64,000 bases of DNA from Echiichthys vipera (GCA_963691815.1 OY829657.1:26100243-26164242), one strand, 5' to 3'. Shown: positions 54,895 through 64,000, counted from the first letter of the stretch. Numbers and translations: made by a program. Notes: a model not told the origin generated them from the sequence alone.

Positions 54895-54952
54895 AAGAAC
54901 ATACACACCATCCAGAGCAAGGCAGCCACTGCACCAACACCTCAGCACGGTC
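54895..54952 (-). pseudogene. Candidate last exon ('AEVLVQWLPC' block)
   Basis: After a strong polypyrimidine acceptor ('tttctttctttttttaag') the minus strand encodes DRAEVLVQWLPCSGWCV and stops soon after. Exon 55284-55428 ends in phase 1, which would put this exon in a frame with an early stop. Either the acceptor differs, one base was lost, or the copy is a pseudogene. The polypyrimidine tract and a coherent short frame argue that it is a true former exon. Confidence 0.45.
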
Positions 54953-55283
54953 CTTAAAAAAGAAAGAAAGATATAAGGAACAATAAGTGTGTGACACTTG
55001 ATTAGAGCACAAAACAGTTTGCTGTACAAACTGAACATGTCAGTACCAAATGAAAGAGACATAATACCACTATGGAATCAATCAAGATTCATTATTCCGC
55101 ATCAAATTGTGGAAGGACACAGTTAAAGACTGATGGGTAACCAGGTCTGCATTTTCATCCTAAGCCATGTTGTTCACATGTTAACAAAGAAAAAAAGACT
55201 TTGCTTTGCTATATGCAGAAATATGTTGCAAAGGCAGTATTTCAAAGGAGTCTTGAAAATATAGCATGCACTGTGTACATTAC

Positions 55284-55428
55284 CGCTAAGAAGACTTTCA
55301 TAAATCCTCTTAATTGTAATAAGGGCATTCCTGGCATCTTCTGTGTCCATTTCCCATGGACAGACACACTCGACTGTAAACCCATCTGGAGTTCTGCTGG
55401 CAAGGAGGATGGGATGTCGATTGTGGAG
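55284..55428 (-). CDS. Unknown gene, second coding exon
   Basis: The exon is bounded by acceptor 'ccaattttgtttcag' and donor 'TTAGCG/gtaatg', 145 bp. It continues the frame of the previous exon if that exon is read in its downstream frame: LHNRHPILLASRTPDGF, then VECVCPWEMDTEDARNALI and TIKRIYESLLS. The open frame, good splice sites and non-random composition support real coding. No catalytic motif is recognised; the 'CPW' and acidic block suggest a small folded domain. The donor lies next to the intron that ends at the candidate last exon. Confidence 0.6.
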
Positions 55429-55695
55429 CTGAAACAAAATTGGCACAAAATCACAAGACAGAAAATTGGATACATAAATGGAAGGTCATAATACATAAAA
55501 AATTATATTTTATGCTTTGATACCTATACATATAAGCTATACATTGAGACTCAGAGTGAGGTCACTATAAACTGTTTTAGTAGCAATGTAAAAAACAAAA
55601 AACCTTGGTAAAAAAGACAGCTATTCCAATTCAGTGTGAGACAAGGGAAGCATCACATGTTTCTATATCTAAAAACACAGCTACCGCTACAAACT

Positions 55696-55792
55696 ATCCA
55701 ATTCAATTTTATTCATGGTATCTAATCATAACAGAAGTTGTCTCAGGACACTTTTCATAAAGAGCAGGTCAAAACCACACTATAAGATATCA
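55696..55792 (-). mobile_element. L2 LINE 3' tail fragment
   Basis: On the minus strand it reads 'tatagtgtggttttgacctg', 'aaaagtgtcctgagacaact' and 'atgaataaaattgaattgg', matching the last ~95 bp of the L2 3' UTR at 42565-42655. It is a heavily 5'-truncated copy in the large intron of the unknown gene. Confidence 0.8.
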
Positions 55793-56426
55793 AAGAACGT
55801 CAGATATGCGTTAAGGAACAACTTTCGAATTCTAATCATGCAATGTAAATGTTCATTTTCAGGTTTTGCTATGTATTTGAAAGTAGCTTGAATCAATCTT
55901 GCATGCTATTACATACTTTCTATGACTTAAATCTTGTCAAACAATACAATAGATCATATGTTTATACTCAGCTAGATTGGGCCCAGTTATTGTGGATATT
56001 ACATATTACTTTTTTTATTCGATCCCAAGAATTTTCTATTACATTTTCTCCTGTTTTGCCCGGTTAATCAGTCGAACAACTGTGTTTTTTATTTGCCCCA
56101 AGCAATCTTTTAAAATATATTTTTTAATTATTTTGAAGCATGAATTTAAGATATCTAGCAGGCTAAATATCTGGAACTGCGGGGGAATCCAGGAGCCAAT
56201 GAGAGTGCAAAGCGGGTTTTGTTTGCGAGGCTTCCTCTATTTTTTCTGAACCTCAGCCGAGGCCGAGGACCATATTCCTAGGAGACAGTTTGTCTCCTCC
56301 ACCGAGCACTGCTTTGATTTTGCATCCATATTTTATCCAAAATTGATAGATAGCAAAGTGTTTATATATACGCAATAACAGCAGGCTCTTATCTAGTAAT
56401 ACATAACCCTGTTCACCAGTGACATA

Positions 56427-56983
56427 GGGCGCACTCACACTGTCCTTCCGCACCGCGCCTCGGGCTTCAGGGTACTTGCGCGCCCCAGGCCCGTTTGTAC
56501 TCACACTGCCTGGGCCTCGCACAAATGCCTGACATGTCACATGCATTGATTGACGTCATCGCCATGCGTCTCTTTGTTTACAAATCTTTCCATAGACCTT
56601 GGAGTTTTTGTGCGTCTTGTCCGATTGTTTTTGAATATTTTCATCGACCAAATCTGCAGTAAACACTCCACCTCCGCATCACACCACCGTGAACCTTTTG
56701 CCGCCATTGTTGTTGTTGTTAAATGTCCGCGCATGGTCCGTCCTTCTATTTACTATGTCCGAACAGGCGTACATAAATGACGTCAGAACCTCCGTAGGCA
56801 TCGTGCTTGGCTCGTAAATGTGCAAACGGGCTCTACAAAAGCCCACCTCTCTCAGGCGGGCTGTGGATGGCCCACTGGCCGCCATTATACCCAGAGCGGG
56901 TGCACTCACACTGGTCAAACGCACTAGGCTTTAGCCGAAAAACCAGTTTTGGCCCGGTGCGGAAGGACAGTGTGAGTGCGCCC
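56427..56983. mobile_element. Harbinger miniature element, 557 bp, perfect 29-bp ends
   Basis: Positions 56427-56455 and 56955-56983 are exact reverse complements over 29 bp, beginning gggcgcactcacactgtcct. The flanks are ata and tta, near the 3-bp target sites of Harbinger. Inside, the minus strand keeps the start of a Myb/SANT-like partner exon. The perfect ends suggest recent mobility. It lies in the large intron of the unknown minus-strand gene. Confidence 0.85.
56537..56734 (-). pseudogene. Start of a Myb/SANT-like Harbinger partner gene
   Basis: After an ATG the frame reads MAAKGSRWCDAEVECLLQIW, which has the tryptophan spacing of the first helix of Myb/SANT (trihelix) domains in Harbinger partner proteins. 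The later helices are missing and the frame drifts into unrelated sequence. It links this miniature element to a full-length Harbinger parent. Confidence 0.6.
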
Positions 56984-57198
56984 TTAGGTAGAGTGAAAAC
57001 AAGACAACAAGACAAGACAATTGGGAGTGGTACAGTAAATCGAGAATTCAGGATTGTCTTGCACAATAAAACAAAGATGAGTGTTAAATTGCTGCAAAAG
57101 CAAATAATGTAAGAGAAATATAGCAATGTAAATGTAAAGATCAGCAAATAATTACTTATTATTTATGACAACTGTCTGAAAGAAAAAAAATAACCTAC

Positions 57199-57388
57199 CA
57201 GTAAATTTGTTGCATCATACATTTTGTTGATGCTGCAGTTTTTTTTTGTGTTTCCAATCGTGGCCAAATTTCTTCTTTTGATTTTCTAATTTTTTTTTGT
57301 AAGGCTGCTTGGCCCCGCACTGCTTACACATCTTGCTGGCCACACCAATCGTTTCCTTGCATGTGATGCATTGTTTTTGAGTAGGCAT
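57199..57388 (-). CDS. Unknown gene, zinc-ribbon exon
   Basis: The exon starts exactly at an ATG after acceptor 'ctgtttctgtctccag' and ends at donor 'TTACTG/gtaggt'. It encodes MPTQKQCITCKETIGVASK, then MCKQCGAKQPYKKKLENQK: two CxxC pairs 14 residues apart, a short zinc ribbon followed by a Lys-rich helix. In the frame set by the ATG it stops at 'HQQNV'. The frame one base over from the nine-A run at 57240-57248 stays open to the donor (…INKMYDATNLL), so either the run differs in other alleles or the copy is frameshifted. A nucleic-acid or protein-binding role is plausible from the ribbon, but it is not shown. Confidence 0.6.
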
Positions 57389-58398
57389 CTGGAGACAGAA
57401 ACAGAAATAAGAAATGAGAACACTGCATGCTGTGTTACCAGTGAATAATAAATTAACACAATAAATACAGTGCTCTTACATGTTGGCCTTCGAAGAAAAC
57501 TGTTACAGCGTAATACTACTCAGGACCTGTGTCCCCAAATTAGTTTTTTTTCCAAGTCAATTTATAAAAACTGTATATGTGATAGTTTCTTGAGGGCTCT
57601 AGAAGGTAACAATAAATGCTTGTTATGAATTAAGAAATACCTATAGACCTTTTCAAAGATGTAAACTTAAACATTCCAAAACAGTCCTAGTTTATTTCCT
57701 GTTGCAGTGTATGTGAATGACACCAGCTGTCAGGAAGTAAACAAGGAACAAGGCTGTTGCCTAGCAATGGAATTCCGTTGAAAAGGTCTATTGAAAACAA
57801 AATACGTTAGGTGATATATTAACAAATGCATTCTTCCTTAAAACATGCACAAATAGTCAAAAACATAGTAAATGGGTCACATATTTGACGGTACACCTGT
57901 TTTGTCTGTCCTCTACCGTGTCTTATGTATTCCTGGCTTTGCACCTGTACGTGTCTTTACGTAATCTAGGGTGTCTAAAAATACATTTTAATCTCAACTA
58001 GACAGCCTGATTAAAAGAAAAGATTAAATCTAAAATACATATCATTTTAGCTTACCATTTCATGTAACGTAATTGGGCGCGTGTAAACGCATATAACGTT
58101 AAACACCTAAAACAATAACCATGAGCGATCTCTTTCAATTAATATTAGCTATTGTGAAAACGGATATTTATACAAAGCATCATCAAAGTTAAATATCACG
58201 TTAGCGGTTGTCCGTGCTAGCTGACTAGCTTTATTGCCTAGTTAAATGAATGTTAACTGAGCTCTTAAAACATTATACAGCCGATAATAATCTAGTTTCT
58301 ATTACATTAATAGATAGCGAAAGGACATAGAATGCAATGATTTACACATTTGATCGTTCTCAAATCGTATTTAGCACTATTTATTACTAGCTACTTAC
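57389..58398 (-). other. First intron of the unknown gene
   Basis: AT-rich. It includes a near-match to 52203-52230 at 57738-57765 ('gtaaacaaggaacaaggctg'). No coding sequence. Confidence 0.4.
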
Positions 58399-58480
58399 CT
58401 TTAATAGTCCGTGTGTCAAACGATGAAAAAAGATGTAATCAAATAGACCCACAATGCACCATGGACACATGAGAAAAGAG
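58399..58480 (-). promoter_or_regulatory. Candidate non-coding first exon and promoter
   Basis: On the minus strand 'ggactattaaag/gtaagtag' is a near-consensus splice donor. Upstream of it lies 'ccatggtgcattgtgggtct', which has a GCATTGTGGG core like some vertebrate TATA-less promoters. The foldback at 58503-58676 sits directly upstream. The exon start is a guess. Confidence 0.4.
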
Positions 58481-58502
58481 GCATACGTCCTGCCTACGTT
58501 CA

Positions 58503-58676
58503 AACCCGACGCAGGGGGCTTTCAACTCATTTAAAGACTGCCCTGAGCTTCAAATATGGATGTTTAAGGATAGCCCAGAGCTTCAAATATGGACGTTTAA
58601 GGATAGCCCTAAGCTTCAAATATCGTCGCGGACGGGCTTACATTGGAATGAGTTGAAAGCCCTCTGCGTCGGGGTT
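58503..58676. repeat. Foldback with three 33-bp internal units
   Basis: The arms 58503-58531 ('aacccgacgcagggggcttt'...) and 58647-58676 (reverse complement, two to three mismatches) flank three tandem 33-bp units. These start 'gagcttcaaatatggatgtt' at 58545, 58578 and 58611; the last is diverged. It is probably a small inverted-repeat transposon. It lies upstream of the candidate first exon of the unknown gene and could be its promoter region. Confidence 0.8.
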
Positions 58677-59364
58677 GTACGTTTAAGGAGACCTTTTTAG
58701 TCAGTAACTAACGCCAAAGGCCCCTGACCAATTGTCAGTATTTGACACGTTGGGAGTGAGACTGTGTTGACAGGAAGGGAGGTAATTAGCGCCAATGAGG
58801 TCCACCTGGAACAGCCTGCCCGGGGAAAACCACACCTCCAGCTTGCAACAAACAAACAGAGAGGGAAGACACATACAGGGAATCACAGAGGGAGACAAAA
58901 CACAGAGACAAAAGGGGAGAGAAGGACTGCCAAGATGGAATCATGACAGTGGACACTCGAAGAGTGATCAGAGTGACTATTGACAACAATCTTCCAGGGT
59001 CATCAAATGTAGAACAATGTCAAACAATGCATACTACTGATTGACAAAGGCGTGTGAATTTCTGTTAAAGACAGTTGAAAAATGTACCTTACTTTCTACG
59101 TTGAAGCATGTGTCTCTACTATCTAAATGAGACATCGCATAGCCCTAGTAAGTTGATAGATAGATACATTGAGTTGTGTAATTTTGTTTTTGAAAAAAAA
59201 AGTTAATTTTTTTTATTTGAGCATCTTAAAAACCCCAAATGGGTATAAATGTTTTGTCATCTGTGGTTGTTCAGAAAACCACATTTAAAGCTCTATTGGA
59301 GTGATTATAAAACAGTGTTTGAGATGTTTTGTGATCCAGTTATGCAGAAAGTTGCACATTATTG
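58677..59364. other. Unassigned DNA
   Basis: No gene. 58770-58950 is purine-rich on the plus strand, which creates short open frames without motifs. Confidence 0.45.
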
Positions 59365-59674
59365 TAGAGCTGCAACGGATAATTGGTTATTAATCAATTA
59401 TTATGTTAATCATCAACTATTTTGATAATCAATAAACTGCTTGTAAATATTTTTCTGTTTTCTTTACTCCTCTCTGACAGAAAACTGAATATCTTTAGGT
59501 TGTGGCCAAATCAAGACATTTGAGGACGTCAACACTGTCAAACACTGTCAAACACTGACAAACACTGACATTTTTCACAACTTTTCTGACATTTATAGAC
59601 CAAACAACTTATCGATTAATGAGAAAATAATCATCAGATTAATCAAATGAAAATAATAATTAGTTGCAGCCCTA
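59365..59674. mobile_element. Miniature element with 'tagrgctgcaac' ends
   Basis: Left 'tagagctgcaac' with 'taattggttattaatcaatt' and right, on the other strand, 'tagggctgcaactaattatt' with 'gattaatctgatgat' form imperfect inverted ends typical of a very common fish repeat; TA borders fit a TA target. A 10-bp tandem (aaacactgtc, four to five units) lies at about 59537-59575. Confidence 0.75.
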
Positions 59675-60066
59675 CATTATTGAAATCATACCACGGATGA
59701 GAAAAATATTTGATTTTGAAATTGTGCTTTGATTTTCTAAGGAACCAAGTAACGTTACACATTAGTTAGTCTGTCTGTGTGTTTTTCACTTTTTATCTAA
59801 ATTCCCATAAGTATATTTCCATACTTTATTTATTTATCTTCACTACTTTAATATTAGAGATCAGATGAAGTTGAGCTGGAAAGTAACAGGGGTGACAGTG
59901 GTGAGGGTGATGCAAGGAGAGCCAGCACTGCACAGTTACGGCAAGTAGGTGCTTTAGGAAGGGGGAGGGGATTTTAGTTTGTGGATCATGTGAGAAAGGT
60001 TTGAGCATGATAAGAAGTGAACACAGTTTATTTTAAACAATAATATAACAAACATGATTTTAATAT
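59675..60066. other. Unassigned DNA upstream of the RTE insertion
   Basis: No gene. Its end (60054-60066, atgattttaatat) is the left target-site duplication of the RTE-like element. Confidence 0.5.
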
Positions 60067-61475
60067 ATCCACCCTGTGGGCCCACCACTCGCAGGAGGAG
60101 GCCTTGACGGACCAGACACGGGCAGCAGAAGCTGGCTCTGGGGACGTGGAATGTCACCTCTCTGTCGGGGAAGGAGCTGGAGCTTGTGCGGGAGATGGAG
60201 CGCTACCAGTTAGATCTGGTCGGGCTTACCTCCACACACGGTCTCGGTTCTGGAACCGTACTCCTGGATAGGGGTTGGACCCTATTCTTCTCTGGAGTTG
60301 CCCAGGGTGTGAGGCGCCGGGCTTGTGTGGGGATACTCACAAACCCCCGGCTGAGTGCTGCGTTGTTGGAGTTCACCCCGGTGGACGAGAGGGTCGCCTC
60401 CTTACGCCTGCGGGTGGTAGGGGGGAAAACTCTGACTGTTGTTTGTCCATATGCACCGAACAGCAGTTCAGAGTATTCGGACTTCTTGGAGACCCTGAAT
60501 GGAGTCATGCATGGGGCTCCAGTAGGGGACTCCATAGTTCTGCTGGGAGACCTCAATGCCCAAGTGGGCAATGATGGAGACACCTGGAGAGGCGTGATTG
60601 GGAGGAACGGCCTCCCTGATCTAAATCCGATCGGTCGTCAGTTATTAGACTTCTGTGCTAGTCACGGATGTTCACCATGCTCAAACATAAGGATGCTCAT
60701 AAGTGTACGTGGTACCAGAGCACCCTAGGCCAAAGGTTGATGATCGATTTTGTGAATGAATCATCTGATCTGAAGCCGTATGTTTTGGACACTCGAGTGA
60801 AGAGAGGGGCAAAGCTGTCAACTGATCACCATCTGGTGATGAGTTGGGTCAGATGATGGGGGAAGATTCTGGACAGACCAGGTAAGCCCAAACGAGTAGT
60901 GCGGGTGAACTGGGAACGTCTAAAGGCGGCCCCTGTCTGAGAGATCTTCAACTCACACCTCCGGCGGAGCTTTTCTGGCATCCCTGTGGAGGTTGGGGGC
61001 ATTGAACCGGAGTGGGCAATGTTTAAAGCTTACATTGCTGAAGCTGCAGCGGTGAGCTGTGGCCTCAAGGTCTTGGGTGCCTCAAGGGGCGGTAACCCTC
61101 ATCACTGTGGTGGACAGCGTGGTCAGGGAAGCTGTCCGACTGAAGAAGGAGGCGTTCCGGGATATGTTATCCCAGAAGACTCCAGAGGCCGTTGCAAGGT
61201 ACCGACAGGCCAGAAGGGCTGCAGCCTCTGATGTGTCAGAGGCAAAGCAGCGGGTGTGGGAGGAGTTCGGAGAAGTCACTCTCGCTCTGGGAGGAGGCCT
61301 CAGGGAAGACCCAGGATCAGGTGGAGAGATTATATCTCCACAACGACCTGGGAACACCTCGGTATCCATCAATTAGATCTGGTTAATGTGGCCCGGGAAA
61401 GGTAAGTTTGGGGTCCCATGCTAAAGCTGCTGCCCCCGGGACCGACCCTGTATAAACGGATGAAGATGAGATGAG
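60067..61475 (+). mobile_element. RTE-like LINE with internal deletion of the RT
   Basis: The 1409-bp element is flanked by a perfect 13-bp duplication, atgattttaatat (60054-60066 and 61476-61488), and ends in a GATGA-type tail. It keeps the endonuclease, then jumps from sequence ahead of the RT straight to the extreme 3' end. Because the duplication is intact, the shortened form may itself have been inserted, or it was deleted afterwards. Confidence 0.88.
60130..61375 (+). pseudogene. RTE-like endonuclease ORF, frameshifted, RT missing
   Basis: Reading starts around 'TWNVTSLSGKELELVREMER' (about 60140) and follows 60186-60728 with 'DLVGLTSTHGLGSGT', 'VGILTNPRLSAALLEF', 'TVVCPYAPNSS' and 'IVLLGDLNAQVGND'. 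A shift at about 60665-60700 moves 'KDAHKCTWYQSTLGQRLMID' and 'STDHHLVMSWVR' (the SDH-like end of the endonuclease) to another frame. After more breaks comes 'VVREAVRLKKEAFRDML' and 'YRQARRAAASDVSEAKQRVW' (61059-61270), the linker ahead of RT. The 3' end of the LINE follows at about 61290. The catalytic RT is entirely absent. Some of the usual Glu/Asp blocks have substitutions (LTSTHG). Confidence 0.82.
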
Positions 61476-61568
61476 ATGATTTTAATATTGCACTAGCTTT
61501 CCCATCATTATTTTTCTATACTTTATTCACCAACCATTAAAGGGTTAGGGTGCTTGTAGTAACTGCAG

Positions 61569-61787
61569 TCTCAAGAGACACTTCTGAGCGGAGAGATTGA
61601 TGCTGCAGTCGTTGAGAAATACCCAGAGTCACTTTCAGTGCAGCTTTCTATATTTTGCCTGAACTCCTCATTTAGCAACAGTGCAGAGGCTGCAGGCATC
61701 ATTCGTGGATTGCCTGTAGAGGTATGTAGACTTTTTGGGCAAGTGGCAAGCAAATTATTGAATGAAGGACTGTACAGTGCTATCTAA
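61569..61787 (+). pseudogene. hAT transposase C-terminal fragment (DUF4371/ZMYM1-like)
   Basis: A 72-codon plus frame (SQETLLSGEIDAAVVEKYPE, then SVQLSIFCLNSSFSNSAEA and GIIRGLPVEVCRLFGQV) matches in style the linker just before the dimerisation domain of the same hAT type seen at 25.6-27.0 kb. It follows an acceptor-like 'gtagtaactgcag' and ends in TAA at 61785-61787. The dimerisation domain itself (conserved AExxFS...) is missing. Confidence 0.6.
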
Positions 61788-62643
61788 CTTTTATTTGTGA
61801 CAGAAAACTAAATAGGAATTGATATTTATCAGTTCATTACATCCAATCTAATGTCTTTTTTGTTAACCTTTAATTTCAACTTTTTAACAGTTAGTTAGTG
61901 GAAATGTGGAAGGATATCACATTCAAGAGTAAAAACAAGTTGGTTTATATGTTAAAATTCTTGATGCTGTTTTTGCCTTTCACCTTAACCTTTGCATGTC
62001 TCTGTGTCTGTTCATTGAGGCATAAGATACAAAAAAAAAGAAAATTTATTCAGAAAGACAAATTTTGATCAATTTATCCAAAAACTGGATGATTAGGCCT
62101 GCAATAAAAGAATCTATTTGATATTTAGTTCATTACTGCAATTCAAAATGTGTTTCCCTTATCAGTACAAATGCATCTTTTTAGTAGAATAAAGGTCAAT
62201 GTTTTGCAGTGTAGTTAATTTATGACATATTTCTGTTCAAACGTATCTGTCAGGTTTCCGATATGCCCTCCTTTAATTTGTGATCATTTGGTTGATTAAA
62301 AAAAGTTGACATGATCAGTATCATCTGCTGTGTTTGAAAATAAGTATATAATAAGTAATTAAGTAATGGTTAATTAGTCATATTGATTATTATTAATAAA
62401 GCTAATACTTAATTGTCATGAGTAATTATTGCGTAATGTATTGAGAAATTTTAGGTAGACTTTAGCTAATTTCTTTTAGTGTTTGATAGCTGTTGAATTT
62501 AGGTACTCTTTACTCAAAATATGGAATTAAATATACCCAAGAAAACTGAGTGCAAATTATAACCTTAGATTTATTGGGTAAATTCTATAGGTTGTTCTTT
62601 ACAATGTAGGTGTGAATGGTTATCTGTCTCTGTCTTTCTCTAT
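61788..62643. other. Unassigned AT-rich DNA
   Basis: No gene and no element ends. 62340-62470 is very rich in taat words. Confidence 0.45.
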
Positions 62644-64000
62644 GGCTCTGTTCACACTGCAGGTCTTAATGCACAATTACGATTTTTGCTGATCAAATCC
62701 GATTTGTTTGTCTGTCTGTTCACATCACGTCTTTAAATGTGACCTGTCTACAGATTGCTGTGTGAACAGCTCAAACCCCTGAAGTGACCCGCATGCTCAG
62801 TTGATCATTGATGACATCTCGCCACAACGGTGCTTATGGAAGTGAACATGGCAACGCCAATCGGTATGATAGGACTTTATGGCTTAATGCTCTGGCCTAC
62901 ATTCTGAAAAACAGTTCAGCCTCTGCCACAGATTTATAAAAAAAAACCCTCCCCTTAGTGTTTCAAGATCCCCCTCCCCGAGTTCGTATCCCCTCCCTCA
63001 CCTCCTAACGACACGCAGAGCACGAAGCCGGCCGGCTAAAAACACATGGCTAACGTATGCTAACATTTGTTGACATAGGCGTTTATCAGGGGACAGGGGA
63101 CGTTCACAGTCATAAGCCAGTATTGTCACAGACGAATGGAGGCTATTTATGTAACATCTACCACAATAAAAGGCAAAAATGACCTGTTCAACAAAAAGTC
63201 TGCTGTCTCAGCATCTGTTTTCAGTCCCAGATCCTGGCGTAGTCTTCTCCACCGCTCAGAGGAATCCCGGATGTTGACTCGTCTTTGGTTCCAATGGAGG
63301 TCACATGTCTGCCTTTTCCTCACTCCACTTACATTTTCTCTAACCTTCTCTGTTGGGGCGAGCAGAGGTCGCTTGCTGCTCTTTTCCTTCTCCATGGTAA
63401 CAGAAGCTCCGGTAGCTGAGCTGCTAAGCTAATCACTAGCCGCTCAGAGTTTACAGAGAGGGAAGGGGAGTGGGAGGGGACGAGGAGCAGGGGAGAGGAA
63501 GGGATTGGATGGAGGGTACGAGCCAATGGGAGCATCACGGACCAGATGGCTTTCTTTGGTTTATTTCTATGCAGGCCTACAGCTGATAGACTGAATGGAT
63601 TTTTTTCGGTTCTTTCTGCTATTCATATTGTGTAAATAGGACGACAGGACCATAATTGCCGTATAAACGATGTTAACAATAATTGACAATATTCCAAATC
63701 GTAGACCATAGCTTTAATGCTAAAAACAGTCTGTGATCCACCGCCTGCCTGCTTCACTGCTGTCCTCCAGGTTTGTTTTGATTCTGTTCCTGGCTCCCGT
63801 CTGTGGCATACTTTTTTTTTCAATCAACTTTATTTGTCATTAATTTACAAAACAGTGCAGCATGGGTCAGAATGACGTCAAAGTCACATTAAAAATCTGA
63901 TACGTACCCGATTCAAATGTCAGAATCAATGTGACTTGTGCTATTCACACTGTTAAAAGCAAATCAGATATGGGTCACATATGAGTGAAAAAAATCAGAT
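62644..64000. mobile_element. DNA transposon cut by the right window edge
   Basis: The left part begins 'ggctctgttcacactgcagg' and 'tcttaatgcacaattacgat' with tgttcaca/tgtgaaca words at 62640-62780. The last 150 bp of the window, on the other strand, show the same vocabulary ('atctgattttt', 'agtgtgaatagcac', 'gtgacccatatctgatt'). The element therefore most likely ends just beyond 64000. It carries one coding exon on the minus strand. The superfamily is not assigned. Confidence 0.55.
63184..63395 (-). CDS. First coding exon of a transposon gene of unknown type
   Basis: It starts at an ATG (MEKEKSSKRPLLAPTEKVRE) and contains 'VRKRQTC', then HWNQRRVNIRDSSERWRRLR and QDLGLKTDAETADFLLNR. It ends at a donor-like CAG/gtcatt at 63184. 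The 'RVNI..F.RW..L....GLKTDAE.A.FLL' pattern occurs at the start of uncharacterised multi-copy fish proteins, probably transposon-encoded. No further exon is visible up to the left end of the element, so the rest is deleted or in poorly conserved frames. Confidence 0.5.

Larger units (their letters stand above)
54895..58480 (-). other. Gene span: unknown multi-exon minus-strand gene
   Basis: The inferred transcript has a non-coding first exon (58399-58480), a zinc-ribbon exon (57199-57388), a second coding exon (55284-55428) and a possible last exon (about 54900-54952). The introns are 1010, 1770 and about 330 bp. The large intron contains a Harbinger miniature element and an L2 tail. Splice sites at the first three exons are good by eye. 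One frame shift in a run of nine A in exon 2, and a phase problem at the last exon, leave open whether it is functional. I recall similar uncharacterised fish proteins (zinc ribbon, 'PWxMxTEDA' block, 'AEVLVQWLPC' block) but cannot name the family or its function. Confidence 0.55.

Overview
This window looks like nuclear DNA of a ray-finned (teleost, probably percomorph) fish. The signs are eukaryotic splice sites, long CA/TA/TG microsatellites, and a dense mixture of repeats typical of teleosts: L2-type LINEs with pentanucleotide tails, a CR1/Rex-like LINE, an RTE-like LINE, tRNA-derived SINEs, Harbinger and hAT DNA transposons, many short elements with inverted ends, and a class I (gamma/epsilon-like) endogenous retrovirus. 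I found no conserved single-copy host gene, no true tRNA or rRNA gene, and nothing bacterial. Most of the 64 kb is layered mobile DNA.

Layout. 1-5.2 kb: mostly unassigned AT-rich DNA with old duplications and one copy of a dispersed repeat (2.58-3.03 kb). 5.5-9.4 kb: an L2 tail abuts a degraded Harbinger element that still has both genes of that superfamily in convergent order (MADF/BESS-like partner on +, transposase on -). A solo retroviral LTR with a 4-bp target duplication has landed between them. 9.4-15.4 kb: a LINE tail, unassigned DNA, an element with long inverted ends (11.8-12.8 kb) and a foldback element carrying telomere-like hexamers (14.4-14.9 kb). 15.4-23.9 kb: a minus-strand endogenous retrovirus with its 3' LTR, polypurine tract and decayed gag, pro, pol and env remnants. 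It is interrupted in pol by a younger L2 copy with its own short target duplication.

24-38 kb: small terminal-inverted-repeat elements, a broken minus-strand hAT transposase (25.6-27.0 kb), LINE and SINE pieces and several minisatellites. 38.1-42.7 kb: a nearly intact L2 LINE whose 966-codon endonuclease/reverse-transcriptase frame is spoiled only by a shift close to its C-terminus. 42.7-47.5 kb: a CR1/Rex-like LINE lies tail to tail with it, broken by a Harbinger-like element that itself contains a tRNA-derived SINE. 48.2-48.7 kb: the second, inverted copy of the dispersed repeat seen at 2.6 kb.

50-64 kb: a LINE crumb, a long CA repeat, a 76-bp tandem duplication and a 981-bp hAT derivative with a near-perfect 8-bp target duplication. 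Then comes a minus-strand multi-exon gene of unknown function (54.9-58.5 kb; zinc-ribbon exon plus a second conserved-looking exon) whose intron hosts a Harbinger miniature element with perfect 29-bp inverted ends. After it lie an RTE-like LINE that lost its whole RT but kept its endonuclease, a hAT C-terminal fragment, and a transposon that runs off the right edge with one well-formed coding exon.

The genes do not form a pathway: nearly all serve the elements' own mobility and most are broken. The most gene-like unexplained feature is the minus-strand zinc-ribbon gene at 54.9-58.5 kb. Family assignments come from motif recognition by eye; no database search was run.
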